A DNA stretch of 48,476 nucleotides from an uncultured Lachnospiraceae bacterium (lineage in GTDB: Bacteria; Bacillota; Clostridia; Lachnospirales; Lachnospiraceae): the NCBI GenBank assembly GCA_902793995.1, contig CADBFP010000013.1:1-48476 (forward strand), given 5' to 3'. The stretch's first letter is position 1; each line of letters opens with the position of its first letter. The notes beneath the pieces are model-generated. The model did not search any database, had not been told where the DNA came from, and saw only the letters and a program-made list of their open reading frames with translations. Of this stretch, positions 34,429-43,505 are shown piece after piece. The position numbers and the translations under genes are program-made.

Positions 34429-35637
34429 TTAATTGGATACACGTACCAGCCCAGTCAGCAAAAGCTGCATCAGGGATTTTTTCTTTTGCTGTGCAGCCTC
34501 CAACTCACGCTGATGAAGGGTGATAAGGTTATCGAGATATTCAAAGCATTCTCCGATTTTGGATTGTTCTTCATGATTTGCGGTGAAGACAACATCTCTA
34601 TCGGCAAGAATAGAATAGTACCTCTTATATCCTTCTGATTGAGGTTTGTTCTTTTCCAGGAGCGGAAGCAAATACTTTCCGTCCATATTCTCAAAGCCTT
34701 TTACGATACGAACGCCGTCAGTTGCCACAAAAAACGGGGTTTTCGGCTTATATAACGATAAAGTATGGTCGCCAAAAATAACTGTATTCTCATAGTCTTT
34801 GCAGGGTTCTCCATCAGCATATCCAATAATAGGTTCATTGCCCTGTTGGATTATTTCATATCTTCCGTTTTGTTCAGGCACCTTCAAATAAGGCTTAAAA
34901 GGCAAGGGCTGTAGAATATCCCCCAGCTTACGCTGTTCCCAAGGGCCAGTGAATCTAGGGAATCTCGCCTCTGGCACGTCGGAACCCTTGCGAGGAAACA
35001 TTTTCGTCAAGCAGGTCTTTTTCAGATTTTGCAGTTCCTCCACAAATTTCTGCTTTAGTTCGATTTCTCTGTCACAGGTTGATAGGATTTCGGCGATTTT
35101 CTGCTGTTCGGCGATAGTGGGGACCGGCATGCGGATATTAGAGAAATTCTCGAAGAAAAGGTATTCACGGACGCTCCCTTCAAGATTGCGAAGGGTCTCC
35201 TTTTTGAAGTCCGGTGTTTTGGTCCAGCAATCGAAAAAGGCGCCGTCAAGTTTGTTGCTCGTTTTAACACACACATAAAGAGAACTGACAGCTGCCTCCT
35301 CAGCATCTCGAAGTCGTCCTATCGAACCTACGTTTACTCTTGCGGGGTTGTATGCGAATTCCCCGCGCTTTACGATTTTGTAAGCAGACTTGTCCAGCCC
35401 CTGGTAGCTTCCCTCTTCAAACTGTTCGCTCTGGGGGACAAATCCATTTCGGTTGTTTACCGAATATACCGGCCGCTCTTTTCCGTCTCGATTTGGTCTT
35501 GAAGTGCATTCAGACAGATTCCCGAGGCGTTCCACGCCCCAGTCTTCCGGAATAATATAGGGGCCGCTTTTTCTATACCCCTCCGGCACCTCGCCTCGGC
35601 GCACAGCCTCAATCCGTTTTCTGATTTCGTCTCTCAT
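34429..35637 (-). CDS. hsdS: Type I specificity subunit HsdS (two target-recognition domains)
   Basis: 402 aa, normal length. Two TRDs (about 30-175 and 235-355) are each followed by a conserved helical region: IAEQQKIAEILSTCDREI after the first, and EEQSKIGECFEYLDNLI after the second. PGxWxxRKLGDIL-like starts (IPEDWGVERLGNLSE, GPWEQRKLGDIL) open both TRDs. HsdS reads the bipartite DNA site for HsdM and HsdR. The gene is more AT-rich than hsdM, suggesting domain replacement. A second, half-size HsdS is encoded upstream of hsdM. Confidence 0.95.
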   Translation of the reverse strand: MRDEIRKRIEAVRRGEVPEGYRKSGPYIIPEDWGVERLGNLSECTSRPNRDGKERPVYSVNNRNGFVPQSEQFEEGSYQGLDKSAYKIVKRGEFAYNPARVNVGSIGRLRDAEEAAVSSLYVCVKTSNKLDGAFFDCWTKTPDFKKETLRNLEGSVREYLFFENFSNIRMPVPTIAEQQKIAEILSTCDREIELKQKFVEELQNLKKTCLTKMFPRKGSDVPEARFPRFTGPWEQRKLGDILQPLPFKPYLKVPEQNGRYEIIQQGNEPIIGYADGEPCKDYENTVIFGDHTLSLYKPKTPFFVATDGVRIVKGFENMDGKYLLPLLEKNKPQSEGYKRYYSILADRDVVFTANHEEQSKIGECFEYLDNLITLHQRELEAAQQKKKSLMQLLLTGLVRVSN

Positions 35638-35681
35638 ACGCTCACCTAGATCTCTGGAAATTGATTCTCACAAAGCCCCTA

Positions 35682-36527
35682 TTATTGGCATTCGCCATCT
35701 TTTAGCTTGCGCCGCTCCTGCTCCCGCTCAAGCTGTGCGATACTCTTCTCCGGTGTGGGCAAATTCTCCGGCATTGTGCCGCCAAGTTCTTTTATGGTCT
35801 CCCGAACCTTTTTACCAACCTGGAAATGCACCTCATTTGCGGCGTGCTTGCCTCTGATGTTTTCCCGGCGAAGTTTTTCGTCGGTCTGGGTTGCGCGGAA
35901 CAGATTCGCTGCCAGTTCCGTGCTTCCCATGTGGTCAAGAATCTTCTGGCTTTTCTTTAGTCCTTTCCGCTCATGGATCTCTTTTGCACCAAGGCCGCCG
36001 TATAGACCCTGGTAGCCTTTGTTTTGAAAAATCGCGTAGTCTTTCGGATCAATAACGCCTGCCATCTGAGCGGCTTCGGCGAGAGACTTGTTGTGAGCCG
36101 TCATTTCGTTCCGAATTGCCAAACGCTTCTGATCTTCACTTAGTTCATCATAGTTTTCGATCAGCTCTTGCTGCCTAGTCTTCACGGCGAAGTAGGACTG
36201 CCCAACCGCAATCACTTCTTTGCGAGGATCGCCGTTCATCACAATCAAATAGCAGGCATAGCGCGAGAGCATATAGTCCTGAATATCTTTCGACGCATTC
36301 TTAGGCATCGGGATCGTTTTGCTGACCTCAGCAAAATGATCAGAGGGATCAATCCCACTGTTCTGGCAAGCAAGTTTGGCTCGATCTATTGCTTCGTTGA
36401 AATTTCGCCACTGTGCATAGTCCAGTATAGGCTGGAGTTCGCGTGCCAGCCAGTATTCCTGCCCGTACTCATTTACATGCTTGATGATCTCGAAGGTCCC
36501 TTCGCTGTATTTTACAAGATCGTTCAT
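35682..36527 (-). CDS. dinD: DNA-damage-inducible protein D (DinD)
   Basis: 281 aa. YWLARELQPILDYAQWRNF, the SRYACYLIVMNGDP segment and GQSYFAVKTRQQEL match the DinD family, whose E. coli member inhibits RecA filaments and is LexA-controlled. The C-terminal KHAANEVHFQVGKKVRETI is also typical. It overlaps hsdM by 4 nt (ATGA), so it is translated with the modification genes. DinD genes in hsd operons are known from other bacteria; a link between RecA-driven repair and restriction is plausible. Confidence 0.92.
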   Translation of the reverse strand: MNDLVKYSEGTFEIIKHVNEYGQEYWLARELQPILDYAQWRNFNEAIDRAKLACQNSGIDPSDHFAEVSKTIPMPKNASKDIQDYMLSRYACYLIVMNGDPRKEVIAVGQSYFAVKTRQQELIENYDELSEDQKRLAIRNEMTAHNKSLAEAAQMAGVIDPKDYAIFQNKGYQGLYGGLGAKEIHERKGLKKSQKILDHMGSTELAANLFRATQTDEKLRRENIRGKHAANEVHFQVGKKVRETIKELGGTMPENLPTPEKSIAQLEREQERRKLKDGECQ

Positions 36528-38104
36528 AATCCCAACTCCTTTAAATACTTCTCCAACTGGGCCTCCACCTCGGCGATTTCCGCTTTCAGCCGCTGGATGT
36601 TGCCCTGCACCTCCTCAATATCCACCAGTTCTTCTTCCACAAAGGTGTCCACGTAGCGGGGGATGTTGAGGTTGTAGTCGTTGGTCCGAATTTCCTCGAG
36701 CGTGGCGACATGGGCGAAACGTTCCACCTCCACTCGATTGGAGTAGGCCTGATAGATGGCGTCAATGTGGCACTGATCCAGCTTGTTCTGATTCTTGTCC
36801 TTTCGGTAGCGGAGATTTCCCTCTGCGTCCTTGCCGGAAGCGTCGATGAACAGTACATCGCTGGTCGCCCGGTTCTTCTTGAAGACCAGAATACAGGCGG
36901 GAATGCTTGTCCCATAAAAAAGGTTTGCAGGAAGCCCAATAACCGCATCCAACAAATTCTTCTCGATAACTGTCTGGCGGATACATCCCTCCGCTGCGCC
37001 GCGGAACAGCACGCCATGGGGGACGACGGCCGCCATACGTCCATTGCTCCGCAGGGAGTAGAGCATGTGCAGGAGAAAGGCCCAGTCACCCTTGCTGGCG
37101 GGGGGGACACCCCAGTCGAAGCGGTGATACGGGTCCAGGTTCGCGGTCATCTTGAACTTTTTATCCTTGCTCTCGCTACCGTCATCCTGCCCGCCGCGGT
37201 TGAATCCCTCGGCCCACTTGTCTAGTGAAAAAGGCATATTCGCCACGATTACATCAAACTGCTTCAGGTTGCCGTCGGAGTCCAGATGCTGCGGATTGGA
37301 AAGCGTATCACCCCAGGCAATCGCGTCGCGGTTGACGTGGATGCCGTGGATAAAAAGATTCATTCTAGCCATCGACCAGGAGGAGCCGTTCATCTCCTGC
37401 CCGTAGATTGCCACGGAATCCAGATTGCCGGCCTTTCGCGCAGTGCGAATCAGCAGGGAAGCCGACCCGCATGTCGGGTCGTAAATGGATTCGTTGGGTC
37501 GCGGAACCGTCAACATACCCATCAGTTCCGAAACCATGCTCGGGGTGAAGAAGGAACCGGCTTTCTTGCCCGCTTCGGCGGCAAACTCGCCAACCATGTA
37601 CTCATAGGCATCGCCAATCACATAGGCGGGATCTTCACCCGGAGCCACCTCGATCTGCGAGGGTTCAAGGCAGAGGGACTTGAAGTCCTCCAACAGGGTG
37701 CGGAGCTTCGTCACCTTCTGCTGGGGGTTGCCGAGCATGGACTCACTGTTGAAATTGATGCTCCGGAAAACGCCGCCCAGCTCGGAATTGCCGTCCTGGA
37801 TTCCTTGCAGCGACGTATTGATCTTCTCGCCAATCTTCGGATCAAAGCGGTTTTCGTACAGATAATCAAAGCGTTGATCATCTGCCAGAACAAAGGGAAG
37901 GTTTTTCTTGGCCCGCTCGATACGGATTTCGTTTCCATTGTACCTTTTCTCCAGCTCGCGCAGATTCTCTTTGTATGTATCATCCAGATATTTTAAGAAT
38001 AGCATGGTGAGGACATAGTCCTTATAGTTTGCCGCATCGATGGAGCCGCGGAACGTACCAGCTGCTTTCCAAAGGGTTGCTTTGATGTCTTCGTACCGAG
38101 TCAT
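36524..38104 (-). CDS. hsdM: Type I DNA methyltransferase HsdM (N6-adenine)
   Basis: 526 aa. An N-terminal helical domain (TRYEDIKATLWKAAGTFRG) precedes the SAM motif YDPTCGSASLLI and the catalytic motif VIVANMPFS (NxPF; many relatives have NPPF, NMPF also occurs). The C-terminus is a coiled coil (ELVDIEEVQGNIQRLKAEIAEVE). It modifies adenine in the HsdS-selected site and works with HsdS as M2S1. Overlaps of 4 nt on both sides (half-HsdS upstream, DinD downstream) make a tightly coupled set. Confidence 0.96.
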   Translation of the reverse strand: MTRYEDIKATLWKAAGTFRGSIDAANYKDYVLTMLFLKYLDDTYKENLRELEKRYNGNEIRIERAKKNLPFVLADDQRFDYLYENRFDPKIGEKINTSLQGIQDGNSELGGVFRSINFNSESMLGNPQQKVTKLRTLLEDFKSLCLEPSQIEVAPGEDPAYVIGDAYEYMVGEFAAEAGKKAGSFFTPSMVSELMGMLTVPRPNESIYDPTCGSASLLIRTARKAGNLDSVAIYGQEMNGSSWSMARMNLFIHGIHVNRDAIAWGDTLSNPQHLDSDGNLKQFDVIVANMPFSLDKWAEGFNRGGQDDGSESKDKKFKMTANLDPYHRFDWGVPPASKGDWAFLLHMLYSLRSNGRMAAVVPHGVLFRGAAEGCIRQTVIEKNLLDAVIGLPANLFYGTSIPACILVFKKNRATSDVLFIDASGKDAEGNLRYRKDKNQNKLDQCHIDAIYQAYSNRVEVERFAHVATLEEIRTNDYNLNIPRYVDTFVEEELVDIEEVQGNIQRLKAEIAEVEAQLEKYLKELGL

Positions 38105-38682
38105 TTCTTATCTCCTCCGCCTGTCGTGATTTTTGAGGCCATCATGGTGACAAGCCTGTCGCTCTCTGTAATATATTCCCGTAGGAGTGCCTTGCGCTTC
38201 CGGGAAAGACGCCAGATCTCTCCAAGTTTTTTCTGTTCCGCCAAGGACACAACCGGAATCATAATCTCCGCCAGCTTTTTCTGGGAGATTGCCTTAATCG
38301 CGGCCGACGTGCCGGAGACGTGCTCCACCTGGCCGATGACCTCCTTTTGCTCAAGGAAGTAGGCGAGGTACAGCGCTTCTACTTCCGGCCCCGGGCGGAC
38401 AACAAGCAGGTTCTGCGACGCAATCGTACCTCTGTCCTCGTCTTTGACAACATACACGAACGAGGGATTCAAGCGCTTAATCAGGATGTCCCCCGACGAG
38501 AGAAGTTGCTTCGGGCTGAACTCCTCCTCGCGGAACTGAGTCTCCAATGCATCCAGCTCTCCAACGTCACTGAAGCTGTTTGGTTGGATAATTCTATAAG
38601 GATGGTCACCGGGCTGCCCTGTGTTGGGTATTCCGGCAAGAATCTCGGCCAATTCGCCGAGGGGTTTCAATGAGGAAAACAC
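38101..38682 (-). CDS. Half-size specificity subunit (single TRD HsdS)
   Basis: 193 aa, about half of a normal HsdS. The start is a GTG at 38682 with AAGGAGG 7 nt upstream. One TRD-like domain (LKPLGELAEILAG to about 140) is followed by one conserved helical region: SLAEQKKLGEIWRLSRKRKALL. It is the first gene of the operon and overlaps hsdM by 4 nt, so it is not a broken pseudogene. Single-TRD S proteins can pair as dimers and then read a symmetrical site. Whether it replaces, competes with or regulates the full HsdS is unknown. Confidence 0.85.
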   Translation of the reverse strand: MFSSLKPLGELAEILAGIPNTGQPGDHPYRIIQPNSFSDVGELDALETQFREEEFSPKQLLSSGDILIKRLNPSFVYVVKDEDRGTIASQNLLVVRPGPEVEALYLAYFLEQKEVIGQVEHVSGTSAAIKAISQKKLAEIMIPVVSLAEQKKLGEIWRLSRKRKALLREYITESDRLVTMMASKITTGGGDKK

Positions 38683-38704
38683 GTCATCTCCTCCTTTCGG
38701 AGTA

Positions 38705-38733
38705 ACAGTAACAGATTATTTGAACGATGTCAA
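38705..38733 (-). promoter_or_regulatory. Promoter of the type I operon
   Basis: Perfect -35 TTGACA (38728-38733), 17-nt spacer, weaker -10 TACTGT (38705-38710). A direct repeat AGTAACAGTAACAG overlaps the -10. The surrounding sequence is AT-rich, and no other promoter is seen in the 160 nt upstream. Confidence 0.55.
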
Positions 38734-38829
38734 CATAATTTTTTAGTTACGCCTTAACAAGTAATTTTTATAATTAATTTTTGGGCCATCTATGAATTGA
38801 GAATGAAAATAGATTGCCATTGTTTAACA

Positions 38830-38873
38830 AAAAGAAAACACCGACACAGCCAGAAACGGCCGCTCCGGTGTTT
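38830..38873 (-). terminator. Terminator of the truncated DUF4143 gene
   Basis: AAACACCG (38836-38843) pairs with CGGTGTTT (38866-38873). On the minus strand TTTTC follows. Confidence 0.65.
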
Positions 38874-38888
38874 AAAAACGCTGTTTGT

Positions 38889-39155
38889 CTATAGTATCAG
38901 CCAGTCGATCAGGTTCCGGGATTTGATCCCTTCATAGCTTGCATCAAAGCCGGGATCAAGTGGAAGAACCATTTTTTCATAGTTATCCCACACCTTCCGG
39001 AGAGGTTTTAGCTCGCGTATGCGCACGTCCTCGCTCGTCATGGATTCGGTCACCTGGACATAGATCTTTTCATCTGCCTTTGTGGCCACGAAGTCAATCT
39101 CCGCGTTGTCCACTTTGCCGAGCGTCACATCACAACCGCAGCGAAGGAACTCGAA
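38889..39155 (-). pseudogene. C-terminal fragment of a DUF4143-type AAA ATPase
   Basis: 88 codons remain. FEFLRCGCDVTLGKVDNAEIDFVA, then KIYVQVTESM, RELKPLRKVWDNYEKMVLPLD and EGIKSRNLIDWLIL match the C-terminal end of ATPases with a DUF4143 domain. The Walker A and B part is absent; an in-frame TAA (39156-39158) and the GTAGGGGCGGCCAAT repeat cut it upstream. The gene was most likely broken when the island formed. Confidence 0.85.
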
Positions 39156-39164
39156 TTAGTTTTG

Positions 39165-39183
39165 GAACATTGGCCGCCCCTAC
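39165..39183. repeat. Right-edge repeat (half palindrome)
   Basis: AACATTGGCCGCCCCTACA lies between the broken DUF4143 gene and the HAD stop codon. It shares ATTGGCCGCCC with the terminator at 29485-29503, on the other side of the island. Confidence 0.5.
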
Positions 39184-39830
39184 ATTATCAGCCTTCTAAA
39201 CTCTTCCACTGTCTTGCAATAATACCGGCAATGCTCCCGCATAAAAGCCTCCACCAGGGGATAATCCCCCGCCCAGGCGGCGGCCGCAAAGGGCACGCCA
39301 GCGGCCATGGCCATATCGTAGCCGGGTTTTAGATCGTCCAGCACCAGCACTTCTTCCTTTTCCAACCCCAGCTCTTTCAGAATGGCCCACACACAATGGG
39401 GCTGCGGCTTGCGGCGGGCCTTATCCACCTCCCATCCGAAAACCATGTCCGGCTCCGGCAGCCGGTTAAAGGCATAATCCCGGCGGATATAGTCGCTGAA
39501 GGAGTGGGAAATCACGCAAAAGCGGCCCCCTTCTTTTTTCCAGCGCCACAGCAGTTCTCCCATGCCGGGGTAGGCCCGGGGCGTATGATGGCTCACATAT
39601 TCCCGCCAGAAGGCCTCCTCCTGCCGCATTTCTTCTTCGTTTAATCCGACGATATTCTGAAAAAAGGGCAGAACGCCGGGGTGCAGGTTGAAAGTAAAAT
39701 AATCTTCCAGGCTGATATCCGTACCGCCCCGCAGCTGCTCCATAAAGGCTTTGAAAGCAGGATAATGCACCGTGGCGGTTGAATCCACCACGGTGTCGTC
39801 ATGATCTAATATGAGGCATTTGTAGTGCAT
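39180..39830 (-). CDS. HAD family hydrolase
   Basis: 216 aa. The nucleophile motif DHDDTVVDS (9-17) has the DxDxT pattern; motif II is VISHS, motif III is the Lys in RRKPQPH, and motif IV is VLDDLKPGYDMAMAAG. The cap is helical and inserted between motifs I and II. It resembles phosphoglycolate phosphatase-like HADs. Substrate not predictable. The gene looks like normal chromosome and marks the first intact gene right of the island. Confidence 0.9.
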   Translation of the reverse strand: MHYKCLILDHDDTVVDSTATVHYPAFKAFMEQLRGGTDISLEDYFTFNLHPGVLPFFQNIVGLNEEEMRQEEAFWREYVSHHTPRAYPGMGELLWRWKKEGGRFCVISHSFSDYIRRDYAFNRLPEPDMVFGWEVDKARRKPQPHCVWAILKELGLEKEEVLVLDDLKPGYDMAMAAGVPFAAAAWAGDYPLVEAFMREHCRYYCKTVEEFRRLIM

Positions 39831-39844
39831 GGATAGTCCTTAAT

Positions 39845-40057
39845 TCGCCCTCACCCGTCACGGCCCTTCGACACCCTTCGACAAGCCCTTCGACAAGCTC
39901 AGGGACCGCTCAGGAACCGTGCCACTACCCTCCATCGTCAGCTGCAAACCTTCCCTGATTGGTCGATTTGCAGGACGATGTCACCAAAAGCGCCTCGCTT
40001 TTTCCTCCACTGGAGGCGCTTCGGCGGTTTTGCCCCCCGCGTCCGGGAGAGGGCAAG
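39845..40057. repeat. MITE-like element B with internal tandem CCCTTCGACA repeats
   Basis: Ends are CGCCCTCACCC (39846-39856) and CCGGGAGAGGGCA (40043-40055), inverse copies of the ends of element A (12059-12121). Inside are three near copies of CCCTTCGACA (39863-39896) and a hairpin AGCGCCTC...GAGGCGCT. It fills the whole gap behind glnS. Confidence 0.65.
39984..40021 (-). terminator. Likely terminator of glnS
   Basis: AAGCGCCTC (40013-40021) and GAGGCGCTT (39988-39996) form a stem on the minus strand, followed by TTTTGG. It lies inside element B. Confidence 0.5.
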
Positions 40058-41827
40058 TTATCGTTTGAACCCATCCTTCAAGCTGACGCTGCGGTTAAAG
40101 ACCGGGTGGTCGGCCGTGGAATCCTTATTGTCCAGGCAGAAATAACCTACCCGCATGAACTGGAAGGTGGGGGCATTTTCTCCCCGGCGGTTCTCCGCCT
40201 GGTCATACTGCGCCGCAATGGCTGCCAGATCCCGCTCAATCTTACAATTCTGCAGGATTTCCAGGCTGTCCGGATTTAAGGCCTCCAGGAAATTCTTATC
40301 CGGTCCGTCCGGGTTTTCATCGCTGAAAAGGTTGTCATACAGACGGACTTCCGCATCCAGCGCCGTTTCCGCATCCACCCAGTGCAGGGTGGCGCCCTTC
40401 ACCTTCCGGCCGTCAGCCGGGTCGCCGCCCCGGGAGTCCGGATCATAAGTGCAGAACACCTCTGCGATGGTGCCGTCCTCATTCTTCCGGCAGCCGGTGC
40501 AGGTCACCAGATAGGCGCCCTTTAAGCGAACCTCATTGCCGGGGTACAGGCGTTTGTATTTCGGAATGGGCTCCTCCATAAAATCTTCGGCTTCTATCCA
40601 GAGATTCCGGCTGAAGGTGATGGTGTGGGTTCCCTGCTCGGGGGCCATGGGATTATTCTCCACTTCAAAGGTCTCAATCTGCCCCTCGGGGTAGTTCGTA
40701 ACCGTAAGCCGCACCGGACGCAGCACCGCCATGGTGCGCTCCGCCGTGGCGTTCAGGTCGTCCCTAAGGCAGCGCTCCAGCTCTGCAAACTCTATCACAT
40801 TGGTGTTTTTGGCCACCCCGATCTGGTCACAGAAATTACGGATAGATTTCGCGGTATACCCCCGGCGCCTTAAGCCGCAAAGAGTGGGCATGCGGGGGTC
40901 GTCCCAGCCGCTCACATAGCCCTGCTCCACCAATTGGCGGAGCTTGCGCTTGCTCATCACCGTATGATCCAGCCCCAGCCGGGCAAATTCGATCTGGCGG
41001 GGCTTGTGATAGGGGATGGAAACATTGTTCACTACCCAGTCATAAAGGGGCCGGTGATCCTCATACTCCAGGGAGCAGAGGGAATGGGTGATGCCCTCCA
41101 GCGCATCCTGGATCGGGTGGGCAAAATCATACATGGGATAGATGCACCACTTTGTTCCCTGCCGGTGATGGTTGATATAGCGGATCCGGTAAATCACCGG
41201 GTCCCGCATATTGAAATTGCCGCTGGCCAGATCGATCTTGGCCCGCAGGGTCATTTTTCCCTCCGGCACCTCGCCGTTCTTCATTTTTTCAAAGAGGGCC
41301 AGGTTTTCTTCTATGGGCCTGTCCCGGTAGGGGGACTTGGCCGGAACGCCGATGTCGCCCCGGTTTTCCTTAAACTCCTCCGGCGAAAGCTCGCAGACAT
41401 AGGCAAGGCCCTTTTTGATCAGCTCCACGGCATATTCATAGTCCTTCTCAAAATAGTCGGAGCCGTAGAAAAAGCGGTCGCCCCAATCAAAGCCCAGCCA
41501 ATGGATGTCCTGCATAATGGCTTCCACATATTCGGTATCTTCCTTGGCCGGGTTGGTGTCATCCATCCGCAGGTTGCAAAGGCCGCCGAACTCTTCCGCC
41601 ATGCCGAAATCGATGCACAGGGCCTTGCAGTGGCCGATGTGCAGATAGCCGTTGGGTTCTGGGGGAAAGCGGGTGTGGACCCGCATGCCTTCATACTGGC
41701 CGCCCTTGGCGATATCCTCCGCAATAAAGGCGTATATAAAATTACGGCCCCCGAAGTCTCTGCTCTCCTCCGGGCTGTTGTCTGTTTCAGGGGAAATATC
41801 TTCCCTAAGCACTTTTTCTTCTGCCAT
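40058..41827 (-). CDS. glnS: Glutamine-tRNA ligase
   Basis: 589 aa from the ATG at 41827 (AAGGAG 7 nt upstream); the longer frame would start inside ruvB. The class I motifs are PNGYLHIGH and VMSKRK (KMSKS-type). FGGLCNLRMDDTNPAKED, then IDWLGFDWG-like and RIRYINHHRQG stretches identify GlnRS. The C-terminal beta-barrel anticodon part ends at SLKDGFKR. GlnRS charges tRNA-Gln directly; not all Firmicutes have it, since many use GatCAB instead, so its presence is a taxonomic clue. It overlaps the ruvB coding region only if started too early. Confidence 0.96.
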   Translation of the reverse strand: MAEEKVLREDISPETDNSPEESRDFGGRNFIYAFIAEDIAKGGQYEGMRVHTRFPPEPNGYLHIGHCKALCIDFGMAEEFGGLCNLRMDDTNPAKEDTEYVEAIMQDIHWLGFDWGDRFFYGSDYFEKDYEYAVELIKKGLAYVCELSPEEFKENRGDIGVPAKSPYRDRPIEENLALFEKMKNGEVPEGKMTLRAKIDLASGNFNMRDPVIYRIRYINHHRQGTKWCIYPMYDFAHPIQDALEGITHSLCSLEYEDHRPLYDWVVNNVSIPYHKPRQIEFARLGLDHTVMSKRKLRQLVEQGYVSGWDDPRMPTLCGLRRRGYTAKSIRNFCDQIGVAKNTNVIEFAELERCLRDDLNATAERTMAVLRPVRLTVTNYPEGQIETFEVENNPMAPEQGTHTITFSRNLWIEAEDFMEEPIPKYKRLYPGNEVRLKGAYLVTCTGCRKNEDGTIAEVFCTYDPDSRGGDPADGRKVKGATLHWVDAETALDAEVRLYDNLFSDENPDGPDKNFLEALNPDSLEILQNCKIERDLAAIAAQYDQAENRRGENAPTFQFMRVGYFCLDNKDSTADHPVFNRSVSLKDGFKR

Positions 41828-41861
41828 TGATTTGCTCCTTATGATAAATTGCTGTTTTCCC

Positions 41862-42884
41862 TTAAACGAAGGGCAGCGTTTCCTGCGTAGGCGGCGGCAC
41901 CAGCCCCAGATGTTCATAGGCTTTGGCCGTCACCATCCGTCCCCGGGGGGTCCGCTTGATGAAACCGTTCTGCATCAAATAAGGCTCCACCACATCCTCC
42001 AGGGTGCCCGCATCCTCTCCCAGGGCCGCCGCCAGGGTATCCACGCCCACGGGGCCGCCGCCGTAGTTTTCTATCATCATCCGCAGCATGGTCCGGTCCG
42101 TCCGGTCCAGGCCCAGGGCGTCCACCTGCAGAATCTTCAGGGTCTCATCCGCAATCTCCCGGGTGATTTCTCCGTCATAACGCACCTGAGCAAAATCCCG
42201 CACCCGCTTTAAGAAGCGGTTGGCCAGCCGGGGGGTTCCCCGGGAACGGGAAGCAATTTCCCTGGCGCCGTCTTCATCAATCCCGACTCCCAGCACCCGG
42301 GCGGAGCGTTCCGCAATCACTTTCAGCTCTTCCGGCTTATAAAACTCCAGGCGGTGCACCACCCCGAAACGATCCCTCAGGGGGGCCGTCAGCATCCCGG
42401 CCCGGGTGGTGGCCCCTACCAGGGTAAAGGGGGGCAGCTTATACCGCACGGAGCGGGCGCCGCTTTCCTTCCCCAGCACAATATCCACCACAAAATCCTC
42501 CATGGCGGGATACAGCACTTCCTCCACCTGCCGGTTCAGGCGGTGGATCTCGTCGATAAAAAGCACATCTCCCGGCTTCATACCGGAAAGCACCGCCACC
42601 AATTCCCCGGGGCGTTCGATGGCCGGGCCGGAGGTCACCTTCATATTGGCCCCCATCTCCGTGGCAATGATGCCAGCCAGGGTGGTCTTGCCCAAGCCGG
42701 GAGGGCCGTATAAAAGCACATGGTCCAGAGGCTCCTGCCGGGCCTTGGCGGCTTCTATATACACTTTCAAGGTATTCTTTAATTCTTCCTGGCCGATGTA
42801 TTCCGCCAGGGTTTGGGGCCTGAGCTTTAAATCCAGCTTTTCTTCCTCCGGCAGGCGCTCGGTGCTGATGGTTCGTCTTTCCAT
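41862..42884 (-). CDS. ruvB: Holliday junction DNA helicase RuvB
   Basis: 340 aa. [11 protein letters not shown] is Walker [10 protein letters not shown] Walker B, and GATTRAG sensor 1. [14 protein letters not shown] and [16 protein letters not shown] contain the Arg finger and sensor 2. RuvB is the motor of branch migration with RuvA. It starts 12 nt behind ruvA, whose gene ends with AAGGAGGC that serves as ribosome site. The order dtd-ruvA-ruvB forms an operon. Confidence 0.97.
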   Translation of the reverse strand: MERRTISTERLPEEEKLDLKLRPQTLAEYIGQEELKNTLKVYIEAAKARQEPLDHVLLYGPPGLGKTTLAGIIATEMGANMKVTSGPAIERPGELVAVLSGMKPGDVLFIDEIHRLNRQVEEVLYPAMEDFVVDIVLGKESGARSVRYKLPPFTLVGATTRAGMLTAPLRDRFGVVHRLEFYKPEELKVIAERSARVLGVGIDEDGAREIASRSRGTPRLANRFLKRVRDFAQVRYDGEITREIADETLKILQVDALGLDRTDRTMLRMMIENYGGGPVGVDTLAAALGEDAGTLEDVVEPYLMQNGFIKRTPRGRMVTAKAYEHLGLVPPPTQETLPFV

Positions 42885-42896
42885 AGCTTCGCCTCC

Positions 42897-43505
42897 TTAA
42901 AATGCCGCCAGTTTGCGGAAAGCCGCCTGGAGGATATCATCCACCGTCCAATCCTCTTCCGCTTCCAGACTCCGCACGGTCTTTAAGGCCTCGGAGGAGC
43001 TGTAGCCCAGGGCCTGGAGAGCCGCCACCGCCTCGGAAAAGGCATCGCTGACAATCACCGGCGCCGATCCGGCCTTGGCATCTCCGGGGCTGATGAGACT
43101 GGCGGCATCGATCTTGTCCTTCAATTCCAGAATCAGCTTTTCCGCCGTTTTCTTCCCCATGCCCGGAGCCTGGGAAATGGCTTTCACATCCCCGGCAATC
43201 ACCGCCAGCCTCAGCTCATCCACGCCCAGGGTTCCCAGCACGGAAACCGCCAGTTTGGGGCCGATGCCGCTCACTTTAATGATTTGCAGGAAAAGGCTGC
43301 GGGAATCCCGGTCTTTAAAGCCGTAAAGCTTTTGAGAATCCTCCCCCACCTGGTAATAGGTATAGAGTTTTACTTCTTCCCCCGGCGCCGGCAATTCCGC
43401 CATTAAGGAAGGGGGCAGCAGAATCTGATAGCCTACGCCTCCGGCTTCCAGCACCACCCCTTCTTCCGTATATTCCGTCAGGATGCCCTTTACATAATAG
43501 ATCAT
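42897..43505 (-). CDS. ruvA: Holliday junction protein RuvA
   Basis: 202 aa from the ATG at 43505 (GGGAGG 7 nt upstream), with 4-nt overlap to dtd (ATGA). The N-terminus ([28 protein letters not shown]) and [13 protein letters not shown] (HhH), [17 protein letters not shown] (HhH) are RuvA signatures. The C-terminal domain ([19 protein letters not shown]) binds RuvB. Confidence 0.97.
   Translation of the reverse strand: MIYYVKGILTEYTEEGVVLEAGGVGYQILLPPSLMAELPAPGEEVKLYTYYQVGEDSQKLYGFKDRDSRSLFLQIIKVSGIGPKLAVSVLGTLGVDELRLAVIAGDVKAISQAPGMGKKTAEKLILELKDKIDAASLISPGDAKAGSAPVIVSDAFSEAVAALQALGYSSSEALKTVRSLEAEEDWTVDDILQAAFRKLAAF

Noticed and set aside
36524-38104. HsdM inactivation by NMPF in the catalytic motif
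   Set aside because: The NxPF form keeps the catalytic residues and, as I recall, occurs in intact HsdM proteins; the frame is full length.
29485-39183. Prophage or integrative element
   Set aside because: No integrase, recombinase, phage structural or conjugation gene is present; only a restriction operon with broken genes at its edges.
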